Assembly (NCBI RefSeq): GCF_001598815.1
Contig: NZ_BCZQ01000003.1
Span: 248,001 to 312,000 of the forward strand
Reading direction: 5' to 3'
Source: Sphingopyxis terrae subsp. terrae NBRC 15098
GTDB taxonomy: Bacteria > Pseudomonadota > Alphaproteobacteria > Sphingomonadales > Sphingomonadaceae
Length of the DNA stretch: 64,000 nucleotides
In this document: positions 1 through 9,179 of the stretch, piece by piece
How positions within the stretch are numbered: position 1 is the stretch's first letter
How the letters are laid out: each line of letters begins with the position of its first letter
The notes under the pieces: model-generated
Database searches by the model: none
What the model saw: the letters and a program-made list of their open reading frames with translations, nothing else
Told to the model about the DNA's origin: nothing
Position numbers and translations under genes: made by a program

Positions 1-592
1 CCAAGGGATTGCGCCCGCGCGTCGGCTTCAGCCCGACCAGCCCGTTGCAGCTGGCCGGGATGCGGATCGATCCGCCGCCGTCGTTGGCATGCGCGACGGG
101 CACCATGCCGCTCGCCACCGCTGCGCCCGACCCGCCCGACGAGCCGCCGGTCGAATGCGCCGGGTTCCACGGGTTGCAGGCGGGACCGTACAGCTTGCTC
201 TCGGTCGTCGCGACGACGCCGAATTCGGGCACATTGGTCTTGCCGATCGGGATCAGCCCGCCCGCCAGGAAACGCTGCACCAACGTCGCGGTAAAGGGCA
301 TCGGAACGGGCGGCGAGATGCGCGATCCGTTGCGCGTCGGCCACCCGGCGAGATCGCCCAATATGTCCTTGAGCAGAAAGGGAACGCCCCGGAACGGTCC
401 GTCGGGCAGTGGCGCCTTCGCGCGCGCCCGCGCGCCGTCAAAATCGGTGAAGATCACCGCATTCAGGCGCGGGTTGAGCGCCTCGATCCGTTCGATCGCG
501 CTATCGACCAGCTCGAGCGGCGATACCGCCCCCTTCGCGACGAGGTCGGCAAGGCCGAGCGCGTCGTAACGATCATATTCGGCAAACCCCAC
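1..592 (-). CDS. amidase-signature hydrolase, C-terminus cut by window edge
   Basis: Hydrolyses an amide bond; the substrate cannot be told. About 197 N-terminal residues are visible. The amidase-signature Ser-cisSer-Lys triad is present: Lys75 in LLKD, a Ser in the GGSSGG stretch (about 149-154) and Ser175 in GGGSIRIP. The start is a GTG preceded by AAAAGGA and lies 18 bases after the stop of the upstream dehydrogenase, so it is the third gene of a minus-strand operon with a D-aminoacylase-like amidohydrolase and a quinone-oxidoreductase-like protein. That context suggests catabolism of acylated or amidated compounds. There is no signal peptide, so the protein should be cytoplasmic. GatA is an alternative reading, but no gatB or gatC is adjacent. 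Confidence 0.88.
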   Translation of the reverse strand, partial: MGFAEYDRYDALGLADLVAKGAVSPLELVDSAIERIEALNPRLNAVIFTDFDGARARAKAPLPDGPFRGVPFLLKDILGDLAGWPTRNGSRISPPVPMPFTATLVQRFLAGGLIPIGKTNVPEFGVVATTESKLYGPACNPWNPAHSTGGSSGGSGAAVASGMVPVAHANDGGGSIRIPASCNGLVGLKPTRGRNPL

Positions 593-610
593 AGGCCCGT
601 CCTTTTCGTA

Positions 611-1621
611 TCAGATGTCGACGACGATCTTGCCGAAATGCTTGTTCGCGGCCTGATGGCGGAACGCATCGGCGAGGCCTTCGAGCGGGAAATGATCGCT
701 GATCACCGGCCGGATCGCATTTGCCTCGATCCCGGCGATCATGTCGAGCTGCTGCTGGCGGCTCCCCACGGTCAAACCCTGAACGCGCAGATTCTTCGCC
801 ATCAGCAGCGCGGTCTGCACCGGCCCGGCAAAGCCCGCGAGTACGCCGATCAGCGCGACATGGCCACCGACGCGCGTTGCAATCATCGACTGGTCGAGCG
901 TACCGGCACCCCCGATCTCGACGACGCAATCGACGCCGCGCCCGCCGGTCAGTTCCATCGCCTTTGCGCCCCAGGCGGGAACCGCCTTGTAATTGATCAG
1001 CTCGTCGGCGCCGAGATCCTTGAGCCGTGCAAGCTTGTCGTCGGACGAGCTGGTCGCGATCACCCGCGCGCCTGCTGCCTTGGCGAATTGCAACGCAAAG
1101 ATCGACACGCCGCCCGATCCCTGCACCAGCACGGTCGAACCCGGCCGGATCGCATCATCGACGAACAGCGCGCGCCAGGCGGTCAGCCCGGCGCAGGTCA
1201 GCGTCGCGGCCTCCGCGGCCGAATAGCCCGCCGGGACGCGTGTAAACCAGTGGTCGGGCGTCACGACGACATCGCGGGCATAGCCGTCGATGCCGTCACC
1301 CGGCACCCGCGTGAAAGCGCTCGTCGGCGGCGCGCCGTCGATCCAGTCGGGAAAGAAGATCGAGACGACCGGATCGCCCACCGCGAACTGCGTCACCCCC
1401 TCGCCCACCGCTTCGACCACGCCGGCGCCGTCAGACATCGGGATGCGCCCGTCGGCAGCGGGGATCATGCCCGCCACCACCGCATAGTCGTGGAAGTTGA
1501 GCGACGACGCCGCCAGCCGCACCCGGATCTCGCCCGGCCCAGGTTGCCCGGGGTCGGCGAGATCGGTGAGCGTCAGATTGTCGAGCGAAGCGGGAGCGCG
1601 AAGCCGGACCGCCCGCATCAT
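611..1621 (-). CDS. zinc-free MDR-family oxidoreductase (quinone-oxidoreductase-like)
   Basis: NAD(P)H-dependent medium-chain dehydrogenase/reductase of 336 residues. The GroES-like N-terminal half carries NFHD where zinc alcohol dehydrogenases have the catalytic Cys, which fits the zinc-free quinone reductase branch. A Rossmann fold follows, with VLVQGSGGVS at about 164-173. The start codon overlaps the stop of the upstream amidohydrolase in an ATGA, so the two genes are translationally coupled; a second ATG follows immediately and would shorten the protein by one residue. The substrate is unknown. Its position between an amidohydrolase and an amidase suggests a shared degradation route. Confidence 0.88.
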   Translation of the reverse strand: MMRAVRLRAPASLDNLTLTDLADPGQPGPGEIRVRLAASSLNFHDYAVVAGMIPAADGRIPMSDGAGVVEAVGEGVTQFAVGDPVVSIFFPDWIDGAPPTSAFTRVPGDGIDGYARDVVVTPDHWFTRVPAGYSAAEAATLTCAGLTAWRALFVDDAIRPGSTVLVQGSGGVSIFALQFAKAAGARVIATSSSDDKLARLKDLGADELINYKAVPAWGAKAMELTGGRGVDCVVEIGGAGTLDQSMIATRVGGHVALIGVLAGFAGPVQTALLMAKNLRVQGLTVGSRQQQLDMIAGIEANAIRPVISDHFPLEGLADAFRHQAANKHFGKIVVDI

Positions 1622-3366
1622 TCCGCCGCCATCGCCAGCTCGACGCGCTGCGGACCGCGGATCACGCCGCCCGGATAGGCGCCCTGCGCTTCGCCGTCCC
1701 TGAAGGTGACGACGCCCGACTTGACCGTCGCAACATAGCCGTCGGCCTTTTGCAGCAGGCGCTTGCCGCCCGCCGGAAGGTCGAAGGCGAGCCACGGCTT
1801 GCCGAGCTTGATCGCATCCATGTCGATGACATTGAGGTCGGCGAGATAGCCCGGTGCGACCAGCCCGCGATCTTCGAGCCCATAGAGCAGCGCCGTGTCG
1901 CGGCACTGGCGCTTGATCGCCCGTTCCAGCGCCACGCGTCCGCCGCGCTTGCGATCGCGCACCCAATGCTGAAGCATGAAGGTGGGCGACGCGGCATCGC
2001 AGATCGTGCCGCAATGCGCGCCGCCGTCCGACAGGCTGTTCACCGTGTCGTCGCTGTCCTGCAGCGCCTCGAGGAAGTCGAGGTTGCCGTCGGCATAGTT
2101 GAGGATCGGCAGATAGGCGAAACCGGTCGCATCGTCGCGGCACAGCAGATCATAGGCATATTCGGCCGGATCGACGCCCGCCGCCGCGGCGCGCGCCGCG
2201 ATGCTGGCATCGGCGCCGGGCTCATAGTCGAAATCATCGTCCATCTCGAACTGCATGGTCCAGCCGCCGGCGACGACCATCAACAGCCCCATGATGTCCT
2301 GCGGCGCTTCGCTGAAGTCATTGTCTTCGGAAAGGAGCTGCGCCTTGAACGCGGGGTCGAGCAGCTTTGCCTTTTGCTCGTCCCACGACAGGCCCTCAAT
2401 GGCGCGCCACGACGGGCGGAAGCGGAAGGGATGGACGGTGCCGCGCCACGCCATGATGATGCCGTTGCCGCGCAGCGCGATCTGCGCGACGATATTGGCA
2501 CCCTTGGCATTTTCGGCGCGCATCGTTTCGATCTGTTCGTCGAGCGGCAATTCCTTGGCGATCGACTGGAGCGCGGCAAAGGTCACGGGCAGCCCGGTTT
2601 CGCGGCTCAGCTTGCCCATCCAGTCGAACTCGTTCCATTCGCGGTTGAGGTCGCTCGCCATTTCGAACACCCCATAACCGACGCGGCCCATCGCACGGCC
2701 GATCTCGATCAGTTCCTCGGCGGTCGCGGTCGTGCCAGGGACGACTTCACCGTCGACCGATTTGTGGATGACGGTGCGGCTCGTCGAAAAGCCGAGCGCG
2801 CCGGCGCGCACCCCTTCTTCGACGATGCGCGACATTTCGGCGATGTCCTCAGCCGTCGGCACCGCGCCCGGCTGTTCGCGGTCGCCCAGCACATAGGCGC
2901 GAACCGCGCCATGCGGAACGTGGCACGCGACATCGATGGTGCGCGGCAGTTTTTCGAGCGCATCCATATATTCAGGGAAGGTTTCCCATTCCCAGCTCAT
3001 CCCTTCGGCGAGCGCGGTGCCGGGAATATCCTCGACGCCTTCCATCAGGCCGATCAGCCAGTCGTGGCGGTCGGGCCGCGCGGGCGCGAAGCCGACGCCG
3101 CAATTGCCCATGACGACGGTGGTGACGCCGTGCCAGCTCGACGGCGCCATTTCCTGATCCCACGTCGCCTGCCCGTCATAATGGGTGTGAACGTCGACGA
3201 AGCCGGGGGTGACGATCTTGCCGCGCGCGTCGATTTCCTCGCGCCCGGCGCCGAGGTCGGTGCCGACCGCGACGATGCGATCGCCCTCTACCGCCACATC
3301 GGCCACCATGGACGAACCGCCCGTGCCATCGACGACGGTGCCGCCGCGAATCACCAGATCGTACAT
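1618..3366 (-). CDS. N-acyl-D-amino-acid deacylase-like amidohydrolase
   Basis: Metal-dependent amidohydrolase of the D-aminoacylase/dihydroorotase superfamily, 582 residues, a typical length. It starts with the usual small beta-sandwich ([14 protein letters not shown]), followed by the metal-binding HTHYDGQ at about 60-66 and the family-typical [17 protein letters not shown] later LSDGGAH fits the Asp metal ligand near the end of the barrel. There is no signal peptide. It is the first gene of a three-gene minus-strand operon and overlaps the next gene by 4 bases. The superfamily assignment is firm. Whether the true substrate is an N-acyl-D-amino acid cannot be read from sequence. Confidence 0.9.
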   Translation of the reverse strand: MYDLVIRGGTVVDGTGGSSMVADVAVEGDRIVAVGTDLGAGREEIDARGKIVTPGFVDVHTHYDGQATWDQEMAPSSWHGVTTVVMGNCGVGFAPARPDRHDWLIGLMEGVEDIPGTALAEGMSWEWETFPEYMDALEKLPRTIDVACHVPHGAVRAYVLGDREQPGAVPTAEDIAEMSRIVEEGVRAGALGFSTSRTVIHKSVDGEVVPGTTATAEELIEIGRAMGRVGYGVFEMASDLNREWNEFDWMGKLSRETGLPVTFAALQSIAKELPLDEQIETMRAENAKGANIVAQIALRGNGIIMAWRGTVHPFRFRPSWRAIEGLSWDEQKAKLLDPAFKAQLLSEDNDFSEAPQDIMGLLMVVAGGWTMQFEMDDDFDYEPGADASIAARAAAAGVDPAEYAYDLLCRDDATGFAYLPILNYADGNLDFLEALQDSDDTVNSLSDGGAHCGTICDAASPTFMLQHWVRDRKRGGRVALERAIKRQCRDTALLYGLEDRGLVAPGYLADLNVIDMDAIKLGKPWLAFDLPAGGKRLLQKADGYVATVKSGVVTFRDGEAQGAYPGGVIRGPQRVELAMAAE

Positions 3367-3489
3367 CTCGCTCTCCCGTTATTTGGTTTCAGTGCGAAAC
3401 CTATCATCAAATTCGGACAGTGCAAATAAGCGCGCGCGGCGTGCGGCGAACGGCTATAGCCGTGCGACAAACCAACGGGAGTCGATGCC

Positions 3490-4248
3490 ATGATCCGTCA
3501 CTTTACCCTTGTCGCCACCGCCGCGGCTCTTGCCGCAGCCGCCATTCCGGCCATCGCCGCCGACGCGCCCGCCGCCGATTATGCGGCAGCGCTTGCCGAT
3601 CCGGCGCGCCCGGCCGCCGACCGCGAGCGCGACGCCGCCCGCAAGCCCGCCGAATTGCTCGCCTTCGCCGGCATCAAGCCGGGCCAGAGCGTTGGCGATT
3701 ATGTGATGGGCGGCGGCTATCTGACCCGCATCCTGCCGGGAGCCGTGGGCACCGCGGGACATGTCTACGCTTTTCAGCCCGCCGAGTTCATCGCCTTTCG
3801 CAAGCAATATGGCGACGATCAGACCGCGGTCGCCGCGGCCTATGCCAATGTCGATGCGGTTGGCGGCGCCTTTGCCGCTCCGGCTTTCCCGGTGCCGCTC
3901 GACGCGATCGTGACGGTGCAGAATTTTCACGATCTCTATTTGAAGCCCTTCCCCGAAGGGACCGGCGACAAGGCCAGCGCCGCACTCTTCGCCGCGCTCA
4001 AGCCCGGCGGCACTCTGGTGGTGGTCGATCACAGCGCGGCGGACGGCAGCGGCACGACGCTGTCCGACAGCCTGCACCGCATCGACAAGGCCGCGGTCGT
4101 CGCGGCGCTGACCAAGGCCGGCTTTCTGCTCGAGGCCGAGAGCGACCTTTACAAGCGCCCCGAAGACCCGCGCACCGCCAATGTCTTCGACCCCGCCATT
4201 CGCGGCAAGACAGACCAGTTCACGCTGCGCTTTCGCAAACCGGAATAG
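3490..4248 (+). CDS. secreted class I SAM-methyltransferase-like protein
   Basis: 252 residues with a clear Sec signal peptide (hydrophobic Ala-rich segment 5-23, cleavage near AIAADA). The rest looks like a Rossmann methyltransferase: KPGQSVGDYVMGGGYLTRIL at about 63-82 occupies the place of motif I, and LKPGGTLVVVDHS looks like the post-motif III region. Motif I is degenerate and the protein should be exported to the periplasm, where SAM is not expected, so the catalytic role is uncertain. It is divergent from the amidohydrolase operon across a 123-bp gap and is followed after 17 bases by the PhnA-domain gene. Confidence 0.8.
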   Translation: MIRHFTLVATAAALAAAAIPAIAADAPAADYAAALADPARPAADRERDAARKPAELLAFAGIKPGQSVGDYVMGGGYLTRILPGAVGTAGHVYAFQPAEFIAFRKQYGDDQTAVAAAYANVDAVGGAFAAPAFPVPLDAIVTVQNFHDLYLKPFPEGTGDKASAALFAALKPGGTLVVVDHSAADGSGTTLSDSLHRIDKAAVVAALTKAGFLLEAESDLYKRPEDPRTANVFDPAIRGKTDQFTLRFRKPE

Positions 4249-4265
4249 ACGGATAGAGCGCCCCG

Positions 4266-4577
4266 ATGAGCAGCGATGACGAAGACTATGTCTATGACGA
4301 GGCGAGCGGCGAATGGCTGCCCGCCAGCGAAGCGCGCGAGCGGGCGGCGGCGGCCAATGCGCTTCCGCAAGCGAAGGACGCGGTCGGCAATCTACTGAGC
4401 GACGGCGACTCGGTCGTCCTCATCAAGGATCTGCCGGTGAAGGGCGCGGGCCAGACGTTGAAGGTCGGCACCGTCATCAAGTCGATCCGGCTGACCGCCG
4501 ATCCCGACGAGATCGACTGCCGCTACGAAGGGATCAGGGGCCTGGTGCTGCGAACGGAGTTCGTACGGAAGCGTTAG
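4266..4577 (+). CDS. phnA: PhnA-domain protein lacking the zinc ribbon
   Basis: 103-residue protein. Residues of about 35-103 match the PhnA C-terminal SH3-like domain (NLLSDGDSVVLIKDLPVKG, then IDCRYEGIRG and LRTEFVRKR). In E. coli PhnA this domain follows a four-Cys zinc ribbon. Here the N-terminal 30 residues are acidic (DDEDYVYDEASGEW) and contain no Cys at all, so the zinc site is gone. The biological role of PhnA is poorly defined, and the name should not be taken as evidence for phosphonate use. It may be co-transcribed with the secreted methyltransferase-like gene upstream. Confidence 0.85.
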   Translation: MSSDDEDYVYDEASGEWLPASEARERAAAANALPQAKDAVGNLLSDGDSVVLIKDLPVKGAGQTLKVGTVIKSIRLTADPDEIDCRYEGIRGLVLRTEFVRKR

Positions 4578-4599
4578 AGTCGTGCCTTTTTTGTCGCGT

Positions 4600-4678
4600 G
4601 TCCCCGCGAAGGCGGGGACCCGTCTCCGGTCGGTTCCAGTTTGCACCTTTCGATGATGGACCCCCGCCTTCGCGGGGG
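4600..4678. repeat. pair of opposed GC hairpins
   Basis: Two short palindromes lie in opposite orientation in the gap between convergent genes: GTCCCCGCGAAGGCGGGGAC at 4600-4619 and CCCCCGC-CTTC-GCGGGGG at 4661-4678. They are also complementary to each other, so the pair could form one longer stem. A family relative lies at 51352. The position between two gene ends fits a bidirectional terminator or REP-like role. Confidence 0.7.
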
Positions 4679-4701
4679 AACACCACCTTTATATATAACC
4701 C

Positions 4702-5997
4702 TCAAATCTTCCCCAGCGTCTCCCTGCGCGGGCCGAGATAGCCGAACAGATAGGCCGCAACCTTGCGCATCTGAATCTCCTCGGCCCCTTCGGTGATCCG
4801 GTAGCGGCGGTGGTGGCGATAGATATGCTCGAAGGGCTTGTGGCGCGAATAACCGATGCCGCCATGCACCTGCATCGCGCGGTCGGCCGCCTGACAGACG
4901 AGGCGGTTCGCCCAGTAATTGCACATGCTCACCTTGTCGGAGAGGGTGCGCTCAACCTCCTTGTGCGGCATATTGTCCATTTCCCACGCCGTCTTGCGGA
5001 TGAGGAGGCGCAGCATTTCGGCCTGCGTCGCCAGCTCGACGAGCGGGAACTGGATCGCCTGATTCTTCGCCAGCGCTTCGCCGAAGGGCTTGCGCTCGCG
5101 CGCATAGCGCACGCTTTCCTCGATGCAGTAAACCGCCGCACCAAGCGACGAGGCCGCCTGACGGATGCGGTTCTGGTGGACGAAGCTCTGCGCGATCGAC
5201 AGGCCCCCGTCGACCGGGCCGAGCCGCGCGCTGTCGGGCACCCACACATCGGTAAAGCTGACGCGCGGGTGATCGGTGGGCATGTTGAAGGTCCACAGAT
5301 ATTCCTCGATCACGAGGCCCGGCGACGGGTTGGGGACGAGCAGGCAGGTGATCCCCTTGGCATCGCCGTCATCGCCGCTGGTGCGGCAGAAGGTCGCGCA
5401 ATGGGTCGCAACGTGCATCCCCGTCGTCCACATCTTCTCGCCGTTGATCAGCCAGCCTTCGACCCCGTCGCGGGTTTCGCGCACCGCGCGCGTTTCCATG
5501 TGCGTCGCGTCGCTGCCATGATCGGGTTCGGTGAGGCCAAAGGCGGTGCGGCGTTTGCCTTCGAAGCCGCCGAGGATGAACTCCTGCTTCTGCTCCTCGC
5601 TGGTACCGAATTGTTCGAACATCTCGACGAAGGGGAAATTGCCGACGATGCTGTGTTCGTTCTGCAGATCATTGTGGAGGCCGAGGCCCTTGGCGGCAAA
5701 ATGCTCGCGGATCACCGCCATCCACAGGTTCGATCCGTCCTTGCCGCCATATTTCTTCGGCGCCGAAAAGCGCCAGTGGCCCGCGGCATCGGCTTTGCGG
5801 GTTGCCTGCTTCAGCAGCTGTTCCCACTCGTGGCGCGGCAGTCCCTGATTGTCCCAGTCGGTGCGCGCATGTTCGCGGCGATGGTCGAAGAAGCGGATGT
5901 TGTCGTCCGCCTCCTCGAGCGGTTTGATCTCCGCTGCGATGAAGGCGTCGAGTTCGTCCAGATAGGCCTGCAAATCGGCCGGAACCGCAAAATCCAT
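4702..5997 (-). CDS. acyl-CoA dehydrogenase
   Basis: FAD-dependent acyl-CoA dehydrogenase of 431 residues that passes electrons to ETF. Visible features are FGLTEPDHGSDATHM (flavin and substrate binding region), INGEKMWTTG, QAIQFPLVELATQ and the C-terminal VHGGIGYSRH and RITEGAEEIQ signatures. The start is ATG 20 bases after the preceding phosphotransferase gene, with GGGAGAGACG as a ribosome site. The long N-terminus resembles ACAD10/ACAD11-type enzymes, which act on atypical chains. The gene partner is an APH-fold kinase, which strengthens that reading. Confidence 0.92.
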   Translation of the reverse strand: MDFAVPADLQAYLDELDAFIAAEIKPLEEADDNIRFFDHRREHARTDWDNQGLPRHEWEQLLKQATRKADAAGHWRFSAPKKYGGKDGSNLWMAVIREHFAAKGLGLHNDLQNEHSIVGNFPFVEMFEQFGTSEEQKQEFILGGFEGKRRTAFGLTEPDHGSDATHMETRAVRETRDGVEGWLINGEKMWTTGMHVATHCATFCRTSGDDGDAKGITCLLVPNPSPGLVIEEYLWTFNMPTDHPRVSFTDVWVPDSARLGPVDGGLSIAQSFVHQNRIRQAASSLGAAVYCIEESVRYARERKPFGEALAKNQAIQFPLVELATQAEMLRLLIRKTAWEMDNMPHKEVERTLSDKVSMCNYWANRLVCQAADRAMQVHGGIGYSRHKPFEHIYRHHRRYRITEGAEEIQMRKVAAYLFGYLGPRRETLGKI

Positions 5998-6017
5998 CGT
6001 CTCTCTCCCGTTTGTCT

Positions 6018-7349
6018 CTATCCGTTCCAGGCGGCCCGCGCCGCGGCGAGCGCGGCATATTTGGGACTGTCGACCGCGCATTTGTCGAGCGCCGCGCGGC
6101 GCAGGCGCGCGAGCAGGCCGGGGTCGGCAAGCGTCGCCCGCCCGGCCAGTATGTCCCCGGCCAGCGCCTTGTCCTCGGCACGCACGCCGGCACCAAGATC
6201 GCGCATCACGATGCCGAGCGCGTTCATCGCGACCGCGACCTGAAATTTGCCATGCCCCTCGGCCTGCGGCTTGATCGCCTCCCCCAGCCAATCGCGCACC
6301 GCCTGCACCATTTCCTGCGTCGTCGGTTCGCCGACCGGCGCCGCGGCGGCGGCAGGCGAAGGCGGCAGCGGCGCCGCGCGCTCGGCCGCGGGCGCCCCAT
6401 CTTCGAGCAGCCGGATGATGTCGAGTTCCTGTTCGGCAGTGCGCCGCCCCACGACCACGCGTTCGACCGTCGTATCGGCGCCGCTCCGCCACGCCTGCCC
6501 CATCTGCAGACAGCCGAGCGCCCACCACAGGGTGCGATAGACGAGCCAATATTTGAAGCGGTCGCGGTCCACCGGACGCCCGCCCGCGGCCTCATAGGCG
6601 GCAAAATAATCGTCGAGACTGCCGACCCCGAACGCCGGCTTGTCGAGCATGCCGAACCGCCACACCGTCATGCAGCCGAAGGCCAGATCCTCGTGCGCGT
6701 CGCCCAGATGCGCGAGTTCCCAGTCGAGCACGGCGGCAAGACCATCGGCATCGACCATGACATTGCCCATGCGATAGTCGCCATGGACGAGCACCGGGTC
6801 GGCGGGTTCGGGCAGATGATCCTCGCACCATTTGATCGCGAGCGCGATCGCTGGCCGGTCGCCGCCATAGGAAAGGAAGCGCGCCTTGAGCTCCGCGAGC
6901 GCTGCGGCGGTATCCATCACCGGAATTTCGGCCGGGATCGCGGCGCGCGGCAGCGCGTGGATCAACGCCAGTTCGCGCCCCAGATCGGCGACGAGCGACC
7001 GCGGCGCCGCCGCTAATATCTTCGCCGAGCTGACTTCGGCGATGACGCGCCGCATGACATAGCCCGTGCCCATGCCGTCGGCATCGGACAGCACCCCGAT
7101 CACCTCGGGCGCCTTGACCCCGCCAGCGTGCGCCGCCCGGACCAGCGCAGCCTCGACCGGATGACCATAAGGCCGCCCTTCCATATATTCGGCCGAGGGC
7201 GCACGGCGCAGCACATAGGCACCGCCGCCCCAGTCGAACGCCCAGCTTTCCATATTGGCGCCGCCCGAAAGGCGAGTCAGGTTCGACAGGTCGCCGGCAC
7301 CGGCAACGCGCGTCATGAAGGGAGGCAGCAAGGTCGACAGATCGGACAT
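6018..7349 (-). CDS. APH-fold phosphotransferase, ACAD10/11-type partner
   Basis: 443 residues. Residues 1-310 form an aminoglycoside-phosphotransferase-like kinase with the Brenner motif VHGDYRMGNVMVD (188-200) and the metal-binding DWE at 209-211. A C-terminal section of about 110 residues after a Pro/Ala-rich linker carries a separate helical domain, probably DUF6285. In animal ACAD10 and ACAD11 an APH kinase is fused to an acyl-CoA dehydrogenase and is thought to phosphorylate 4-hydroxyacyl-CoA. Here the two functions are neighbouring genes 20 bases apart, so a role in hydroxy-acid beta-oxidation is a good inference and antibiotic resistance is unlikely. Confidence 0.87.
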   Translation of the reverse strand: MSDLSTLLPPFMTRVAGAGDLSNLTRLSGGANMESWAFDWGGGAYVLRRAPSAEYMEGRPYGHPVEAALVRAAHAGGVKAPEVIGVLSDADGMGTGYVMRRVIAEVSSAKILAAAPRSLVADLGRELALIHALPRAAIPAEIPVMDTAAALAELKARFLSYGGDRPAIALAIKWCEDHLPEPADPVLVHGDYRMGNVMVDADGLAAVLDWELAHLGDAHEDLAFGCMTVWRFGMLDKPAFGVGSLDDYFAAYEAAGGRPVDRDRFKYWLVYRTLWWALGCLQMGQAWRSGADTTVERVVVGRRTAEQELDIIRLLEDGAPAAERAAPLPPSPAAAAAPVGEPTTQEMVQAVRDWLGEAIKPQAEGHGKFQVAVAMNALGIVMRDLGAGVRAEDKALAGDILAGRATLADPGLLARLRRAALDKCAVDSPKYAALAAARAAWNG

Positions 7350-7418
7350 TACTTCCCCTTGCTAAGTATTTTCGGGCTCCGCAAGCCCGTAATCGTGACA
7401 GGTGGGCGCGGCCGCGCG

Positions 7419-8198
7419 TCAGATGTTCGCACGCCCCCGCTGCATCACCGCCATCCGCCGCGCCTCGACCTCCTCGGCGCGAACGGCGCGGTTCGCCGCC
7501 GACGACCGCGCCTGTTCGAGCGCCATCGCGTCACCGAAGGGCAGCGCATAGCCGTCGTCGATCAGCCGCTTGTAGCGTCGTACCATCGCCGGATCGGCGC
7601 TGGCGATATCGCGCGCGAGCGCCTGCGCCGCGGACACCAGCTCTTCCGGGGCAACGACGCGATTGACGAGGCCCCAGTCGCGCGCCGCTTCGGCGCCCAG
7701 GAAATTACCCGTCAGCGACAATTCCTTGGCGCGGCCGATACCGATCAGCCGCGACAATTTCTGCGACAGGCCCCAGCCGGGCATGACCCCGACGCGCGCA
7801 TGTGTGTCGGCGAAGCGCGCTGCCGTCGATGCGATCAATATATCGCAGGCGAGCGCAAGCTCGAACCCGCCGGTGATCGCAACGCCGTTGATCGCGCCGA
7901 TCACCGGCTGCGGGCAGAGCTCGATCGCCTTGACCGGATTCTCGTCGGCGTCGGTGGCATTGGCGGCGCCCAGATTGCTGGTGTCGGCCCCCAGTTCCTT
8001 GAGGTCGAGCCCGGCGGTGAAGGCGCGCTCGCCCGCCCCCGTCAGCACGATCGCGCGCACGCCGTCGTCGGCGGCAAGCCGCCGCATCACCGCCGCAAGC
8101 TCGGCGCGCAACGCCCGCGAGAGCGCATTCATCGCATCGGGACGGTTCAGGGTGACAGTCGCGACCGCATCATGGCGTTCGAGCCGGATCAGTGACAT
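7419..8198 (-). CDS. crotonase-family protein (enoyl-CoA hydratase-like), second Glu replaced
   Basis: 259 residues of the crotonase fold. The oxyanion-hole segment AFTAGLDL (59-66) and GGFELALACD, which holds the first catalytic Glu, are present. The place of the second catalytic Glu (QPEILLG in classical hydratases) reads FADTHARVG, so that acid is a His. This motif also marks EchA6-like crotonases, some of which bind acyl-CoA without hydrating it. The start is the ATG at 8198, 11 bases after the upstream gene's stop. A generic enoyl-CoA hydratase label is therefore uncertain. Confidence 0.88.
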   Translation of the reverse strand: MSLIRLERHDAVATVTLNRPDAMNALSRALRAELAAVMRRLAADDGVRAIVLTGAGERAFTAGLDLKELGADTSNLGAANATDADENPVKAIELCPQPVIGAINGVAITGGFELALACDILIASTAARFADTHARVGVMPGWGLSQKLSRLIGIGRAKELSLTGNFLGAEAARDWGLVNRVVAPEELVSAAQALARDIASADPAMVRRYKRLIDDGYALPFGDAMALEQARSSAANRAVRAEEVEARRMAVMQRGRANI

Positions 8199-8209
8199 CG
8201 CGAGGCCTC

Positions 8210-9139
8210 TTACAGTCCCATGTGGAAATTGACGCTGCTGAGCCAATAAGATGCCATCGGCTTGCCATCGGCGTCGAGCGCGGGTTTGAATTCGGCGCGG
8301 CGCATGATCGATTTGCAAACCGCGTCGTCGAATTCTTTGGCGCGCGTCGTTTGCTGGATGTGACAGGCGGTCGGCTTTCCCGACGCATCGACATTGAGCC
8401 GAAACTGCACCAGCGCGCGCTGTCCCTGCCACAGCATCTCCTGAGGATAATCGCCCGACCGGATCCATTGGCCGGGGTCGCTTATCGGGGTGACCGGGCG
8501 CGTCATCGTTGCATGCCGCGCGACGTCGATGCCCCAATGGTCGAGCAGTTCGTCGGTGCATTTGCTCAGCGCCGCGAAGGCATTGCCCATCGACCCCGTC
8601 TCCAGAACGAAGGGTCGGCTCACCGGAGAACCCACTTCAATCCATGTGACGGCAGCTTCTTCGGCAGGCGTAACCGTCGACCAGCGGAAGCCGAAATCGC
8701 CTGCATTGCGCGCGGCATCGTACGCGCCGTTTTCGGCTTCGCTCCGCGGCGCAATCCTGACCTCGCTGCGCAGCACCAGGGCCGGGGTCTTGCCATCGCC
8801 CCTGCCGGGGTAGAATCCGATCGCCTGCTCCGCCTGGTTCGGGCCGAAGCGAATTTTCGCATCGCCGTCCATCCGGCTCGTACGCGCCGGTTTGCCGAAA
8901 AAGCTCATCCGCATCCCGTCGCCGGGCTCGAAGCGGTCCATAACCAGCATCACCTTGTCGTCGCCCTCGCCGAACTGGCGCGCCAGGCGGCAACTGTCGT
9001 CCGCATAATTCAGAAGCCACTTCGAACTGGGCTGAAGATGCAGCGGCTCTTTCGGCTTGGCGCCTGCGTTCGGAGCCGTCAGCAGCGAAAGCATCGCGAC
9101 GGCGACGACGGACGAACTGCGGCAAGTCACTCTCTCCAT
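8210..9139 (-). CDS. secreted protein with C-terminal TonB-like domain
   Basis: 309 residues from the ATG at 9139, chosen because it begins a signal peptide (hydrophobic VVAVAMLSLLTAP, cleavage near NAGA). Residues of about 235-309 match a TonB C-terminal fold (ALVQFRLNVDASGKPTACHI, then FKPALDADGKP). The middle part is unrecognised. It lacks the Pro-rich spacer and N-terminal anchor of a true TonB energy transducer, so it is probably a periplasmic protein that borrows the domain. Similar sphingomonad proteins of unknown function carry this arrangement. It lies between the JmjC gene and the crotonase gene, all on the minus strand. Confidence 0.75.
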   Translation of the reverse strand: MERVTCRSSSVVAVAMLSLLTAPNAGAKPKEPLHLQPSSKWLLNYADDSCRLARQFGEGDDKVMLVMDRFEPGDGMRMSFFGKPARTSRMDGDAKIRFGPNQAEQAIGFYPGRGDGKTPALVLRSEVRIAPRSEAENGAYDAARNAGDFGFRWSTVTPAEEAAVTWIEVGSPVSRPFVLETGSMGNAFAALSKCTDELLDHWGIDVARHATMTRPVTPISDPGQWIRSGDYPQEMLWQGQRALVQFRLNVDASGKPTACHIQQTTRAKEFDDAVCKSIMRRAEFKPALDADGKPMASYWLSSVNFHMGL

Positions 9140-9179
9140 GGCCGGAATGTCGTCGATGAAGCTGGCCAAGGCAAGTCTT

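Noticed and set aside
4266..4577. Role in phosphonate degradation suggested by the PhnA name
   Set aside because: No C-P lyase or phosphonate genes are nearby and PhnA's role is unsettled, so the name alone is not evidence.
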